Positions 1 to 8,792 of a stretch of DNA of 64,000 bases are shown in pieces. The notes beneath the pieces are model-generated. The model was not told where the DNA came from and searched no databases. It worked only from the letters and a program-made list of their open reading frames with translations. The position numbers were made by a program, and so were the translations under genes. Numbering within the stretch: position 1 is the stretch's first letter; each line of letters begins with the position of its first letter. Origin of the DNA: Turritopsis dohrnii (taxonomy: Eukaryota; Cnidaria; Hydrozoa; Anthoathecata; Oceaniidae); NCBI GenBank assembly GCA_027922465.2, contig BQMF02000800.1:35936-99935 (forward strand), given 5' to 3'.

Positions 1-1190
1 TCCTTGGCATGACAAAACACTGACCAGGTTTGACTTTGTCTCTAACGTACTTGGATGTCGGTTTCCTAGTATTGCACTCTGAACATGCAACACATCTTCC
101 AGTAATTTCTTCGATTTTTCGTACTTGCCTTGGAGTGACAAAACACTGGCCAGGTGCGACTTTGTCTCTAACGTACTTGGATGTCGGTTTCCTAGTATTG
201 CACTCTGAACATGCAAGACATGTTCGAGTAACTTCCTCGATTCGTCGTACTTGCCTTGATCTCCCAAAACAAAGGCCTGGTTCAACTTTGTCTCTAACGT
301 ACTCGGATGTTGGTTTCCTAGTACTTCATTCTGAATATGCAATACGTCCTGATATAATTTCATTGATTCGTCGTACTTGCCTTGATTTCGCAAAACACCG
401 GCCTGGTTTGACTTTGTCACTAACGTACTCGGATGTCGGTTTCCTAGTAGTTCAGTCTGAATATCCATTGCGTCCTGATATAATTTTATTGATTCGTCGT
501 ACTTGCCTTGGCGTGAGAAAGCACTGGCCAGGTTTGACTTTGTCTCTAACGTACTTGGATGTCGGTTTCCTAGTATTTTGCTCTGAACATGCAACACATG
601 TTCGAGTAACTTCCTCGATTCGTCGTACTTGCCTTGATCTCCCAAAACACTGGCCAGGTTAAACTTTGTCTCTAACGTACTCGGATGTTGGTTTCCTAGT
701 ACTTCATTCTGAATATGCAATACGTCCTGATATAATTTCATTGATTCGTCGTACTTGCCTTGATTTCGCAAAACACCGGCCTGGTTTGACTTTGTCACTA
801 ACGTACTCGGATGTCGGTTTCCTAGTAGTTCAGTCTGAATATCCATTGCGTCCTGATATAATTTCATTGATTTGTCGTACTTGCCTTGATTTCGCAAAAC
901 ACCGGCCTGGTTTGACTTTGTCACTAACGTACTCGGATGTCGGTTTCCTAGTAGTTCAGTCTGAATATCCATTGCGTCCTGATATAATTTCATTGATTCG
1001 TCGTACTTGCCTTGATCTCCCAAAACACTGGCCAGGTTAAACTTTTTCTCTAACGTACTCGGATGGTGGTTTCCTAGTACTTCATTCTGAATATGCAATA
1101 CGTCCTGATATAATTTCATTGATTCGTCGTACTTGCCTTGGAGTGACAAAACACTGGCCAGGTTTGACTTTGTCCTTAGCGAAGCCAGAT
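1..1190 (-). repeat. 126-bp tandem repeats encoding near-identical TPRs
   Basis: About nine units of exactly 126 bp (42 codons) follow each other, with the GKYDES motif recurring at 126-bp spacing. At least three unit types alternate (LYQDVLHIQNEVLGN, LYQDAMDIQTELLGN and LLEHVLHVQS). Several non-adjacent units are almost identical in DNA, which points to recent expansion or gene conversion inside the gene. The opposite strand also reads open by chance through the array. Confidence 0.9.
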
Positions 1191-3639
1191 GTCGATCTCC
1201 AAAGATGGCTTTTTGCTTTTCTTTGATTTCTGTCAATGTTGTTGCTGCTTCAAGATGGTATCCTTTATCACTTTTCATTAATGCTTCATCTTCTTTAACT
1301 TGTAACGTGGTGGGATGTGATTCTGATAAAACAATTTTCACTTGCTTCACCAAATTTGTTAAGACTTCTTCATTTTCATGAATTCTTCCAGCTCTTTCCA
1401 GCGCTTTTGATAGCTTGAGTTTAACCTGATAAGTTACTGGATTTTCATCGCCATAGGCATCTATACATTCTTTGTATACGTTTTGAATTGTTGCAAGTGC
1501 TTTTTTATACTCGCCTTGTAATATTTGAATATCTGTAAGGCATAGTTGGAATTCTCTTCTAATTTTATTACTTTGCGCTGGAAAACGTTCTAGTATTGTG
1601 CGTATTTCATCAAAGTTAGTGCTAGAAAATGAATCTTTCAATTTTAAGATACAGATTCTTAATCGACCGTTATTGTCAAGTTCATGGTGGCTCCATATGG
1701 GGTTGTCTATGATATTTTGGTATTCATCCATACCTATGCAACTATCAACTATGCAATTGCCATATAGATAAAGTATTTTGGATTGGGTATTCACTTTGAC
1801 TGTTTTTATAGTATTAGGCTTGACAATTTCTTCCATTACGTCTTTGCACTTCCTATAATCGCCATTCCTGTAAAATGACTTGGCTTTCAAATAGTCAACG
1901 TAGATCGACTCTTCATTTGAAAATGTGAAATGCTTTTGCCAACAATTTAAATGATCGACTGCGTTTTCAAACTGGCCGCGATTTAGCAATGATCGTACTG
2001 ATCCTTTCACAACGTCAATGATTCCATCAATTGTTCCCATGTCGTTAGTGTTTGACAAAACACAGTGATAAATGTGATTAGACCAGAAATCGCCAAACTG
2101 GTAATGCTTATGATTCTGATTTCCTTCAATGGCATTTCTGCACATGGTTATAACATCTTTAATGGCTCTTTGCTTCTCCATTGTAGACATTGATTCTTGA
2201 ATAACGGATTGCACTAAGGAATGCATAAACATCTTTTGATTGGTTTCATTGAATTGTACCAAAGAATATTTAAATAGCAGGGATCTTGCATCTAGCATTG
2301 CTTTAAAGTCGATGTCATCTAATTGTTGAAGGAAAGATTGACTAATGGATTTTCCATCAATGACCGACATGATAAATGCGATTCGTGTAGCGGTTGAATT
2401 TAATTTCACATCGTTTAGTGCCATCTGATATGTAGCCTGTATAGTTTTTTTGGTGTTGATGTCATGATTTTCAGGATCTTCGACCATCACATCAGAATAA
2501 TATCTTTTAAACATTTCCACGCATTTCTGAACGGAAATCCTTGCAGTTCGCATGTACGCAATAACCAGCTGTAGTCCCAATGGAAGACATCCTATTTGCT
2601 CAGCTAACTCTTCGTAGATTTCTGTGGCTTCTCCACTGCGTCCTGCTTTCAAAATTTTGACGGTAGCCTGTAGTGTTAACAAAGATAATTTCAAATGATC
2701 AAAGGATTGCCCCCATTGCGTGTACTGCGTGGTAATCAATACGTTGCCTTTATAACCATTGATTTTGGGAAGATATTGCTTTATTTCTGCAAAGTCTTTG
2801 ACATTATCCAACACAAGCAGGTGATTCCGTTGTGACAGAAACTCATATACCCTTTTAACCATTACGGTTCCATTGATGGTTTGACCATTGCTATCAATGC
2901 TTGACAACCCAATCTCTTGCGAGATGTCCAGTAAGTCTTTTTCAATAGTATTCGGGTTTTCTGCATTTACAAAGATGATGTTGCTATCGTAGTGTGGCTT
3001 GAACTGTTGGCAGTAGGCGCGTGCAAGCTCCGACTTTCCAGACCCCGATAATCCGGATATCACCACTCTCTTATTTCCACTAGTAAATGATTGATGCAGC
3101 CAAGAAATCTCATTGTCTCGTCCGTCAAAGTTGTTTATAACCTTTTCTAAACCGAATTCGATATATTCAAGATCTTCGTATAGTGGACGGTTAATGATGT
3201 GATCTATTTCATTTTGCGGACATCCTAATTCGAATAAACTGTCGGAGTAATTTTGGATGGTATTTTGAAAATTTCCTGTTGAAATCAAGCCAAGGTGAGC
3301 GTTAGTATTCCTCAGTTTTCTAAATGTGTCTAGTTGGTTGATGTGGTCCACAGTAAGGTTGCAACAGGTTTTCATGATCAATATCACTGACGTAGTATCC
3401 AAAGTATATACACAAGTTTCTTTGGATGCTGGAAACAACTTTTTCCATTGATCGTTTCCAATATGGCCTTTGTTTTTCAGACTTGAAAATTCTTTTAAGA
3501 ATTTTCGCAAGAAGTTGTAGAAATCTTTTGGGTCTTTGGGCACATTATAGTCATTGTGCATAATCTCAATGATCCTTTTCAAACCATAGCAAGCTAAGCG
3601 GTCAATTCGTCTACGCTTTTTGTCTTCACTCGAATTCAT
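1..3639 (-). CDS. HEPN-NB-ARC-TPR STAND protein (5' part, runs off left edge)
   Basis: An uninterrupted minus-strand frame runs from an ATG at 3639 to base 1, at least 1213 codons, with no stop inside the window. The first ~150 residues resemble the HEPN-like domain seen beside DZIP3-type proteins (W..LFPA, then RNTNAH, an R-x4-H HEPN motif). An NTPase domain follows: P-loop GLSGSGKSELA near residue 210, Walker B LLVLDN near 285, sensor-like VLITTQ near 310 and a GCLPLGLQL motif typical of NB-ARC/AP-ATPases. After a helical region, from about residue 700 on, come kinesin-light-chain-type TPRs of 42 residues that continue past the edge. STAND proteins of this layout are ATP-driven sensors in which the repeats bind ligand and NB-ARC drives oligomerisation. 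The ligand here is unknown. Domain calls are from motif recognition. The start codon is the first ATG of the frame, just after the transposon end. Confidence 0.85.
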   Translation of the reverse strand, partial: MNSSEDKKRRRIDRLACYGLKRIIEIMHNDYNVPKDPKDFYNFLRKFLKEFSSLKNKGHIGNDQWKKLFPASKETCVYTLDTTSVILIMKTCCNLTVDHINQLDTFRKLRNTNAHLGLISTGNFQNTIQNYSDSLFELGCPQNEIDHIINRPLYEDLEYIEFGLEKVINNFDGRDNEISWLHQSFTSGNKRVVISGLSGSGKSELARAYCQQFKPHYDSNIIFVNAENPNTIEKDLLDISQEIGLSSIDSNGQTINGTVMVKRVYEFLSQRNHLLVLDNVKDFAEIKQYLPKINGYKGNVLITTQYTQWGQSFDHLKLSLLTLQATVKILKAGRSGEATEIYEELAEQIGCLPLGLQLVIAYMRTARISVQKCVEMFKRYYSDVMVEDPENHDINTKKTIQATYQMALNDVKLNSTATRIAFIMSVIDGKSISQSFLQQLDDIDFKAMLDARSLLFKYSLVQFNETNQKMFMHSLVQSVIQESMSTMEKQRAIKDVITMCRNAIEGNQNHKHYQFGDFWSNHIYHCVLSNTNDMGTIDGIIDVVKGSVRSLLNRGQFENAVDHLNCWQKHFTFSNEESIYVDYLKAKSFYRNGDYRKCKDVMEEIVKPNTIKTVKVNTQSKILYLYGNCIVDSCIGMDEYQNIIDNPIWSHHELDNNGRLRICILKLKDSFSSTNFDEIRTILERFPAQSNKIRREFQLCLTDIQILQGEYKKALATIQNVYKECIDAYGDENPVTYQVKLKLSKALERAGRIHENEEVLTNLVKQVKIVLSESHPTTLQVKEDEALMKSDKGYHLEAATTLTEIKEKQKAIFGDRHLASLRTKSNLASVLSLQGKYDESMKLYQDVLHIQNEVLGNHHPSTLEKKFNLASVLGDQGKYDESMKLYQDAMDIQTELLGNRHPSTLVTKSNQAGVLRNQGKYDKSMKLYQDAMDIQTELLGNRHPSTLVTKSNQAGVLRNQGKYDESMKLYQDVLHIQNEVLGNQHPSTLETKFNLASVLGDQGKYDESRKLLEHVLHVQSKILGNRHPSTLETKSNLASAFSRQGKYDESIKLYQDAMDIQTELLGNRHPSTLVTKSNQAGVLRNQGKYDESMKLYQDVLHIQNEVLGNQHPSTLETKLNQAFVLGDQGKYDESRKLLEHVLHVQSAILGNRHPSTLETKSHLASVLSLQGKYEKSKKLLEDVLHVQSAILGNRHPSTLETKSNLVSVLSCQG

Positions 3640-3691
3640 TTTGGTCTGGGAGAAAAACAAAATACACATACATATATGTAACGGCATTTCA

Positions 3692-3745
3692 TACGGAAGC
3701 CGAAAAGGGCCAATCCAAATTTTTTGATAAAATCTCAATTTCAAT
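3692..3745. repeat. Left terminal inverted repeat of the HECT/integrase transposon
   Basis: Matches the reverse complement of 13904-13957 with a few mismatches (TACGGAAGCCGA, then GGCCAATC, then AAATCTCAATTTCAA). It is preceded by the target duplication ATTTCA at 3686-3691. Confidence 0.8.
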
Positions 3746-3757
3746 GGTCAAAACCGA

Positions 3758-3911
3758 TTTTCAAAGTTTAAATCTACATTTCAAAGTTTAAATCTACATT
3801 TCAAAGTTTAAATCTACATTTCAAAATTCAAATCTACATTTCAAAGTTTAAATCCACATTTCAAAGTTTAAAAATCTACATTTCAAAGTTTAAATCTACA
3901 TTTCAAAGTTC
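3758..3911. repeat. Left subterminal minisatellite (first part)
   Basis: Seven to eight head-to-tail units close to CATTTCAAAGTTTAAATCTA. Subterminal arrays of this kind often bind the cognate transposase. The array is interrupted at about 3911 by the DIRS insertion and resumes at 8678. Confidence 0.85.
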
Positions 3912-4012
3912 AATTTCATTTCATAAAATCTCCGCCAAAGATGTAACACTGAGGGCGTTCCCGCCTTATTCACGCATAAAGGACGGGAAGCCATTGCTCA
4001 AATCCTCTGTTT
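3912..4012. repeat. Left terminal repeat of DIRS element
   Basis: Reverse complement is found at 8110-8202 inside the internal complementary region. The core (about 3938-3985) is also inverted at the right end (8569-8613). Confidence 0.8.
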
Positions 4013-4036
4013 TCGCCAATTCGCGCAAGTGTAAAG

Positions 4037-5153
4037 ATGGCCGACGAAGTCGATAATTTGTAAGTACTTTGTGGTTTTAATCTCCCTTAATCTTGTCAAT
4101 CATTACGTGGTTGAATCGATTAACTATTTAAACTAAAGGGAAATACATTGGGAGGTAACCTGGACTAATATTGTCCTCAATCTGTTGTCAACCATTCCGT
4201 GATTGACACAAAACCTTTAGAGTCAATATTACCGATATTGATTGTTATGTTTTCCCGTCTACTTCTTAGGGGAATCCAGGTCCAACAAATACAACACGAT
4301 CAAGGGGAAGCTACGCCTCCTCCACTTGTTACGACCCGTGACAATCAGGGTGTGAGTGGACTTAAAAGACCTGCTGAGGGTACCATTATTGAGGATGAGT
4401 GTTCCGCACCGTCGTCAAAGTCAGCACGTTTTGAGCTGGATACCTCAGCATCAGAGAATGAATGGCAGCTACCGGCTGACATGTTGCATTATATTCACAA
4501 GTATATGTCCAAGCACTTTCCTGAGAAGGACATTAAGGACAAAATTTTGAATGTGAATCCAGTGCCTTCGAATATCAAGGTAGTACCGGAGCTTGATTCC
4601 TACATTAGAGAGCTTTTGATGGAGAACCATAAGGTTATTCCGTTACAAACTGAAAGGGTCTTGAAGACAGTTCAGGAAAAAATCTTCAACATAATGGGTC
4701 CACTACTACGGTTGTGGCATATAATGGATGAAGAAAGGAGATCATCCACAGCAAATGATCAAGGGAATGATGAGGAATGGAACTACATCTCATCCCTGTT
4801 TGACCAGAGCATCCTTCTGACTGGTCAAGCATTTAACTCAACGTCATACCAACGTCGATTGAATTTGTTATCAACGTTAATAGATAACTCTGTCAAAGTG
4901 AAGGAAATTCTGAAGGAACAATCAGATTTATTAGACTCGCCAGAAAATTTGACATTATTTGGTCCTTCATTTGATGAAAAATTATCAAAAGATTCCTCGG
5001 CAAGACAGAAATCCAAAAGTGTGTTTACTGGATTACGTCAGTATGCTTCTAACAGAAGTGTCAGAGGTCAGCATCCCTTTCGAGGAGGCCCCTCATCCCA
5101 ACGAAGAGGTGGGGGGCGCATATTTGGTAGAGCAGCGTCAAGCAGCAATAGAG
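4037..5153 (+). CDS. DIRS Gag-like ORF (predicted spliced exons 1-2)
   Basis: A short exon starts at ATG 4037 (MADEVDN plus two bases) and ends at 4059 before GTAAGT. The next acceptor (CTTCTTAG, ending at 4269) restores the frame exactly into the long frame that is open from 4199 to 8071, reading on as LGIQVQQIQHDQ. The product is acidic and helical in its first part and becomes Arg/Gly/Ser-rich near residue 290 (GGRIFGRAASSSNR). A consensus donor, GAG followed by GTAAGAG, ends the exon at 5153 in phase 1. A matching terminal exon lies at 8332. An alternative reading without splicing starts at ATG 4199. DIRS elements carry a Gag-like first ORF here, and homology beyond position and composition cannot be judged by eye. 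The splicing is inference. Confidence 0.55.
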
Positions 5154-7304
5154 GTAAGAGAATTAAATCTCAACCAGGGGTTTTCTCAGGCCTTGCCAAC
5201 AGACTTCCTAAGGATGGTAGATTTTCCCAGAATTCATCCAACATTACAAGGACTCTTCAGGGTGCCTCCAAATCCAGATCTACCTGTGACGGGAAAAATC
5301 AGACACTTTTTAGAAAATTGGAGGTCAATAACAAAAGACTCCAATATTCTCCAAATGGTCCAGGGCTACAGGGTTCCATTTGTGAAAAAACCGGTTCAAC
5401 AAGTACCTCCACGACCACTCAAAATGTCAGAGGAGGAAATTCACTTGGTAGATTTGGAAGTGGAAAAAATGCTGCAAAAGCAGGCAGTTCAACTGATTCC
5501 AAGGAAGGGCAAGTTTGTCAGCTCATTGTTTCTGGTTCCCAAGAAAGAAGGGTTGGGTATGAGACCAGTAATCAATTTAAAGGAACTAAACAGTTATATA
5601 GAGTATCTACACTTCAAAATGGAAGGTCTTGCCTTGTTGAAGGAAATTTTACAGGAGGGAGATTGGATGTGCAAGCTGGATTTAAAGGACGCTTATTTTT
5701 CAGTTCCTCTTCATCCAGACTCTCAGGAATTTCTTTGTTTTCTATGGAAAGGGAACTACTACAAATTTCTATGCCTGTGCTTTGGGCTGTCCCCAGCCCC
5801 ACTTGTTTTTACAAAACTCATGAAGGTGCCTATAGCTCTGTTAAGGCGGCTGAATATCCTTCTGATCATCTTTTTGGACGATATTCTCCTGATTGGAAGA
5901 ACAATGGAGGACATCAAGATGTCTCGAGACACCTTGATCTATGTCCTCCAGAGTTTGGGGTTCACAGTCAATGTGGAAAAGTCAGTTCTAGATCCTACAC
6001 AGAAGATCGAATTTCTTGGGGTAATAATAGACTCAAAGTCAATGTCACTAATGCTCCCAACGTTGAAGAGAGAAAAAATTGTCAATCAGTGTCAGAAATT
6101 ATTGAGAGAGGAAGTTGTTTCAGTGAGAGAGATAGCCAGTGTGATAGGAAGACTGGCTTCATCAGCTATTGCAGTCCTACCTGCTCCTCTACAGTACAGA
6201 GCTCTTCAACGCCAGCAAACTCTGGAGTTGGCAAAAGGGGGAAATTTCAACTCCATGGTGTCCCTGTCAAAAGAAGCAAGAGAGGAACTACAGTGGTGGA
6301 TACAGAATATCACTCTGAGTCAGGGCAAAACATTGATTTCTACCTCTCCAACTCTGACGATCTCAACAGATGCATCTCTCAAGGGTTGGGGTGCGTTTTG
6401 CCAGGGCCACAGGACAGGGGGTCCTTGGTCTCTAGAGGAGTCTCAACTGCATATCAATGTATTAGAGCTGAAAGCAGCAAAACTAGCAATTCAAACTTTT
6501 GTTCGATTATTTCCCAGATACAAATCTCTCCATTTGAAAATGGACAATGTGGTAGCTCTAAAATACCTTGTGAAGATGGGGGGTACAAAGAGTCAGCTTC
6601 TGACAAAGATAAGCAAGGAAATCTGGGATTACCTAATTTCCCTGGGGATCATAATTACTGCAGAGTACCTGCCAGGAAAGTTAAACTTGGAGGCAAATGC
6701 AGAGTCAAGGTCAGTCAAAGACTCAAGCGAATGGATGCTGAAGAAATCAGTCTTTCAGAGGATTTGCAGTCTGCGGGGAACACCTTGCACGGACCTGTTT
6801 GCGTCAAGAGTTTCACACCAGGTTCCCAGATACATGTCTTGGAAACTGGATCCTCTCAGTATCAACCGAGACGCCTTTCAGTCCTGCTGGACACATCTTC
6901 AAGGGTACGCTTTTCCTCCATTTGCACTAATCGGCAGAGTGTTGAGAAAAGTCAAGATCGACCAGGCTTCCCTAGTTTTGATAACTCCGGCTTGGAAGGG
7001 ACAACCTTGGTACCCAATTCTTCTTCAAAGGTCTGTGAGAAACCCTCTACTTTTACCAAAACCCCAGGATCTGTTGAGAGACCCAAAAGGGAACTTTCAT
7101 CCACTTGTACTGCAAGCAAAGCTTCAACTAGTGGCTTGGACAGTATCAGGAAAAGACTTCTTAGTGAAGGAGTATCAGAGGGGGCTGCTCAACTTATCAC
7201 GGCTTCCAGAAGAGAAGGCAAAACTTCACATTACGAGTCAGCCTGGCGCAAGTTTAGTAGCTGGTGTAGTACAAAACAAGTTGATCCCTTTCGATGTCCT
7301 ATAA
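4959..7304 (+). CDS. DIRS reverse transcriptase-RNase H polyprotein
   Basis: 781 codons in the +1 frame relative to the Gag/recombinase frame. The reverse transcriptase core shows FLVPKK, MRPVINLKELN, KLDLKDAYFSVPLH, CFGLSPAPLVFTK and the active-site box IIFLDDILLIG (around residues 190-310). RNase H follows with TISTDASLKGWGAF, INVLELKA and KMDN. The fourth RNase H position, usually AD before SR, reads EANAESR, so the usual aspartate is asparagine. After that comes the DIRS-typical conserved tail (DLFASRVSHQVPRYMSWKLDP, then YAFPPFALIGRVLRK, then PAWKGQPWYP). It overlaps Gag at its 5' end and the recombinase at its 3' end. Expression would need +1 frameshifting, internal initiation or splicing. 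The first ~130 residues lie upstream of recognisable domains, so the true start is uncertain. Confidence 0.88.
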   Translation: MVLHLMKNYQKIPRQDRNPKVCLLDYVSMLLTEVSEVSIPFEEAPHPNEEVGGAYLVEQRQAAIEVRELNLNQGFSQALPTDFLRMVDFPRIHPTLQGLFRVPPNPDLPVTGKIRHFLENWRSITKDSNILQMVQGYRVPFVKKPVQQVPPRPLKMSEEEIHLVDLEVEKMLQKQAVQLIPRKGKFVSSLFLVPKKEGLGMRPVINLKELNSYIEYLHFKMEGLALLKEILQEGDWMCKLDLKDAYFSVPLHPDSQEFLCFLWKGNYYKFLCLCFGLSPAPLVFTKLMKVPIALLRRLNILLIIFLDDILLIGRTMEDIKMSRDTLIYVLQSLGFTVNVEKSVLDPTQKIEFLGVIIDSKSMSLMLPTLKREKIVNQCQKLLREEVVSVREIASVIGRLASSAIAVLPAPLQYRALQRQQTLELAKGGNFNSMVSLSKEAREELQWWIQNITLSQGKTLISTSPTLTISTDASLKGWGAFCQGHRTGGPWSLEESQLHINVLELKAAKLAIQTFVRLFPRYKSLHLKMDNVVALKYLVKMGGTKSQLLTKISKEIWDYLISLGIIITAEYLPGKLNLEANAESRSVKDSSEWMLKKSVFQRICSLRGTPCTDLFASRVSHQVPRYMSWKLDPLSINRDAFQSCWTHLQGYAFPPFALIGRVLRKVKIDQASLVLITPAWKGQPWYPILLQRSVRNPLLLPKPQDLLRDPKGNFHPLVLQAKLQLVAWTVSGKDFLVKEYQRGLLNLSRLPEEKAKLHITSQPGASLVAGVVQNKLIPFDVL

Positions 7305-8071
7305 ATTGGATTTTAGACTTTCTTGCGGACATGTTTGCGCAGGGATTGGAATATAATACGATTGCAGGATATCGATCAGCTATATCGGCGTACCATGAAC
7401 CAGTTTCAGGTATGGCCGTAGGGAAACATCCTATGGTTTCAGCATTAGTAGCAGGTATTCATAATAAGCGGTGCCCTCAACCCAGATATCTCTTTGTGTG
7501 GGATGTTGATAAGGTGATTAACTATCTCATGGGTGTGGGTGCGGATTTGTCTGATAAACTTTTAACCCTAAAATTGACTATGCTTCTAGCATTAACCTCA
7601 GTAGCGAGAGCTCATGAACTTGGCTCTTTAGATGTAAGATATCTAGTAAGACATTCGACAGGTTATGCCTTCCATTTTGGTAAAGTAACCAAATCAGCCA
7701 GACCCGGAAAAATGCGCCCTCCTATTGAATTTAAGAAATTTTCTGAGGACAAAAATGTTTGTGTTTGTCATTTCATTGATTTGTATATTGAAAGGTCAAG
7801 ATCGTGGAGAGGACAGGAAAATCAGTTACTTTTAAGTTTTATTAAACCTCATAAGGCAGTTAAAACATCTACCATTTCTCGTTGGATTGTAGAGGTAATG
7901 AAAGAGTCGGGCATTGATACTTCTAGTTTTTCTGCTCATTCTACTAGGTCTGCCTTGTCTTCTAAACAGAAAGTGATAGGGGTACCACTGAAAGAAATTT
8001 TAAAACGAGGTCATTGGTCAAGTGCTTCAACTTTCGAAAAATTTTATTGCAAACAGATATTAAAGGATTGA
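7141..8071 (+). CDS. DIRS tyrosine recombinase
   Basis: C-terminal ~310 codons of the long frame that is open from 4199 to the TGA ending at 8071. The SAM-like N-terminal core-binding part reads TSHYESAWRKFSSWC and NTIAGYRSAISAYH. The catalytic part has arginine I in TSVARAHELGSLD, then HSTR (H-x-x-R), RGHWSSASTF and the nucleophile tyrosine in EKFYCK. These are the R..HxxR..Y residues of DIRS/Crypton recombinases, which insert the circular double-stranded DNA copy. No ATG marks the domain start. It may be made as the C-terminus of the long frame or from a spliced message. All key residues are present, so this part looks intact. Confidence 0.85.
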
Positions 8072-8109
8072 CTTGGGAATTATCTGTTATCTGGAAAGCT
8101 TTGAAGAGA

Positions 8110-8290
8110 GGATTTGAGCAATGGCTTCCCGTCCTTTATGCGTGAATAAGGCGGGAACGCCCTCAGTGTTACATCTTTGGCGGAAATTTTATGAAATGAA
8201 ATTTAGGATTGTGCAAGGGCGCGAAGCGCCCGCAGTGCAATCCGGATTTTATGAATAAAATTGAAGCCAAAGATGTAACACTCCCTCCCA
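8110..8290. repeat. DIRS internal complementary region
   Basis: 8110-8202 is the reverse complement of the element's left end (3912-4012). 8203-8290 is the reverse complement of its right end (about 8600-8677), including the palindrome GGGCGCGAAGCGCCC. The two halves abut, which is the diagnostic template for joining the ends into a circle. Confidence 0.9.
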
Positions 8291-8331
8291 CCACAATCCC
8301 AATATCATATTAGTTTATTTCTTTATTTTAG

Positions 8332-8366
8332 CACGGGGTCGTGGACGTGGACGTCGTGGAGGTTAA
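8332..8366 (+). CDS. Predicted terminal exon of spliced DIRS Gag (RG-rich tail)
   Basis: An acceptor (CTTTATTTTAG, ending at 8331) is followed by 35 bases coding RGRGRGRRGG and a TAA at 8364-8366. Joined to the donor at 5153 (phase 1), the split codon becomes GCA (Ala) and the reading frame holds. The spliced Gag would be 313 residues ending in an RG/RGG RNA-binding-like tail. It could instead be a captured host fragment, since several Sm proteins end in such tails. The fit of both phases and the in-element position favour Gag. Confidence 0.45.
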
Positions 8367-8568
8367 AGCATAAGATTTTGTAGTTTGCGTTTCATAAATA
8401 TATGTGACGGTGGTTCCGAAAAAACATTTTGCTTCTTATTCTTGTGTTTCTCCCCCTTTTGTATCATTTGGAATGCACGAATTGTCGATGGCTTAATAAT
8501 TGCTAAAATTTGTTGTCACATGGAGAAAAATTTTCCCTATTATTAGAAATTGAGCAATGACTTTCGAC

Positions 8569-8677
8569 CATTATGCGTGAATAAGGCGGGAACGCCCTCA
8601 GTGTTACATCTTTGGCTTCAATTTTATTCATAAAATCCGGATTGCACTGCGGGCGCTTCGCGCCCTTGCACAATCCT
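8569..8677. repeat. Right terminal repeat of DIRS element
   Basis: Inverted relative to the left end in its inner part. Its outer part (to the CAATCCT end) is matched by 8203-8290. The host minisatellite resumes immediately after it. Confidence 0.8.
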
Positions 8678-8745
8678 AAATTCAAATCTACATTTCAAAA
8701 TCTAAAATCCGTTTTAAAGTTCAAATCCACATTTTTTTATTTTCA
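8678..8745. repeat. Left subterminal minisatellite (remainder)
   Basis: Units such as TTCAAATCTACATTTCAAAA continue the array cut at 3911, showing that the DIRS element landed inside the array. Confidence 0.75.
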
Positions 8746-8792
8746 AATTCGGATTATAGGAAACGGTAATCGGAGTTACAATAACAAACAAT

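Larger units (their letters stand above)
3912..8677 (+). mobile_element. Complete DIRS tyrosine-recombinase retrotransposon
   Basis: All DIRS hallmarks are visible. The two ends are inverted relative to each other (about 3938-3985 against 8569-8613, sharing CCAAAGATGTAACACTGAGG). An internal complementary region (8110-8290) is the reverse complement of the left end joined directly to that of the right end, as needed for the circular intermediate. Overlapping frames encode Gag-like, reverse transcriptase/RNase H and tyrosine recombinase regions. There is no integrase and no LTR. The same subterminal minisatellite flanks it on both sides, so it inserted into the left arm of the older transposon. 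No target duplication is seen, as expected for DIRS. Ends are given to within a few bases. Confidence 0.9.

Noticed and set aside
30..1040. Long plus-strand frames over the left edge
   Set aside because: They are the antisense of the TPR repeat array; the periodic 126-bp unit keeps several frames open. Only the minus frame encodes recognisable domains.
3758..3911. Telomere- or CRISPR-like repeat
   Set aside because: Contiguous 17-20 bp units matched in inverse at 13490-13925; they are transposon subterminal repeats.
5614..5802. Small minus-strand frames inside the DIRS element
   Set aside because: Antisense of reverse transcriptase coding DNA with no independent support.
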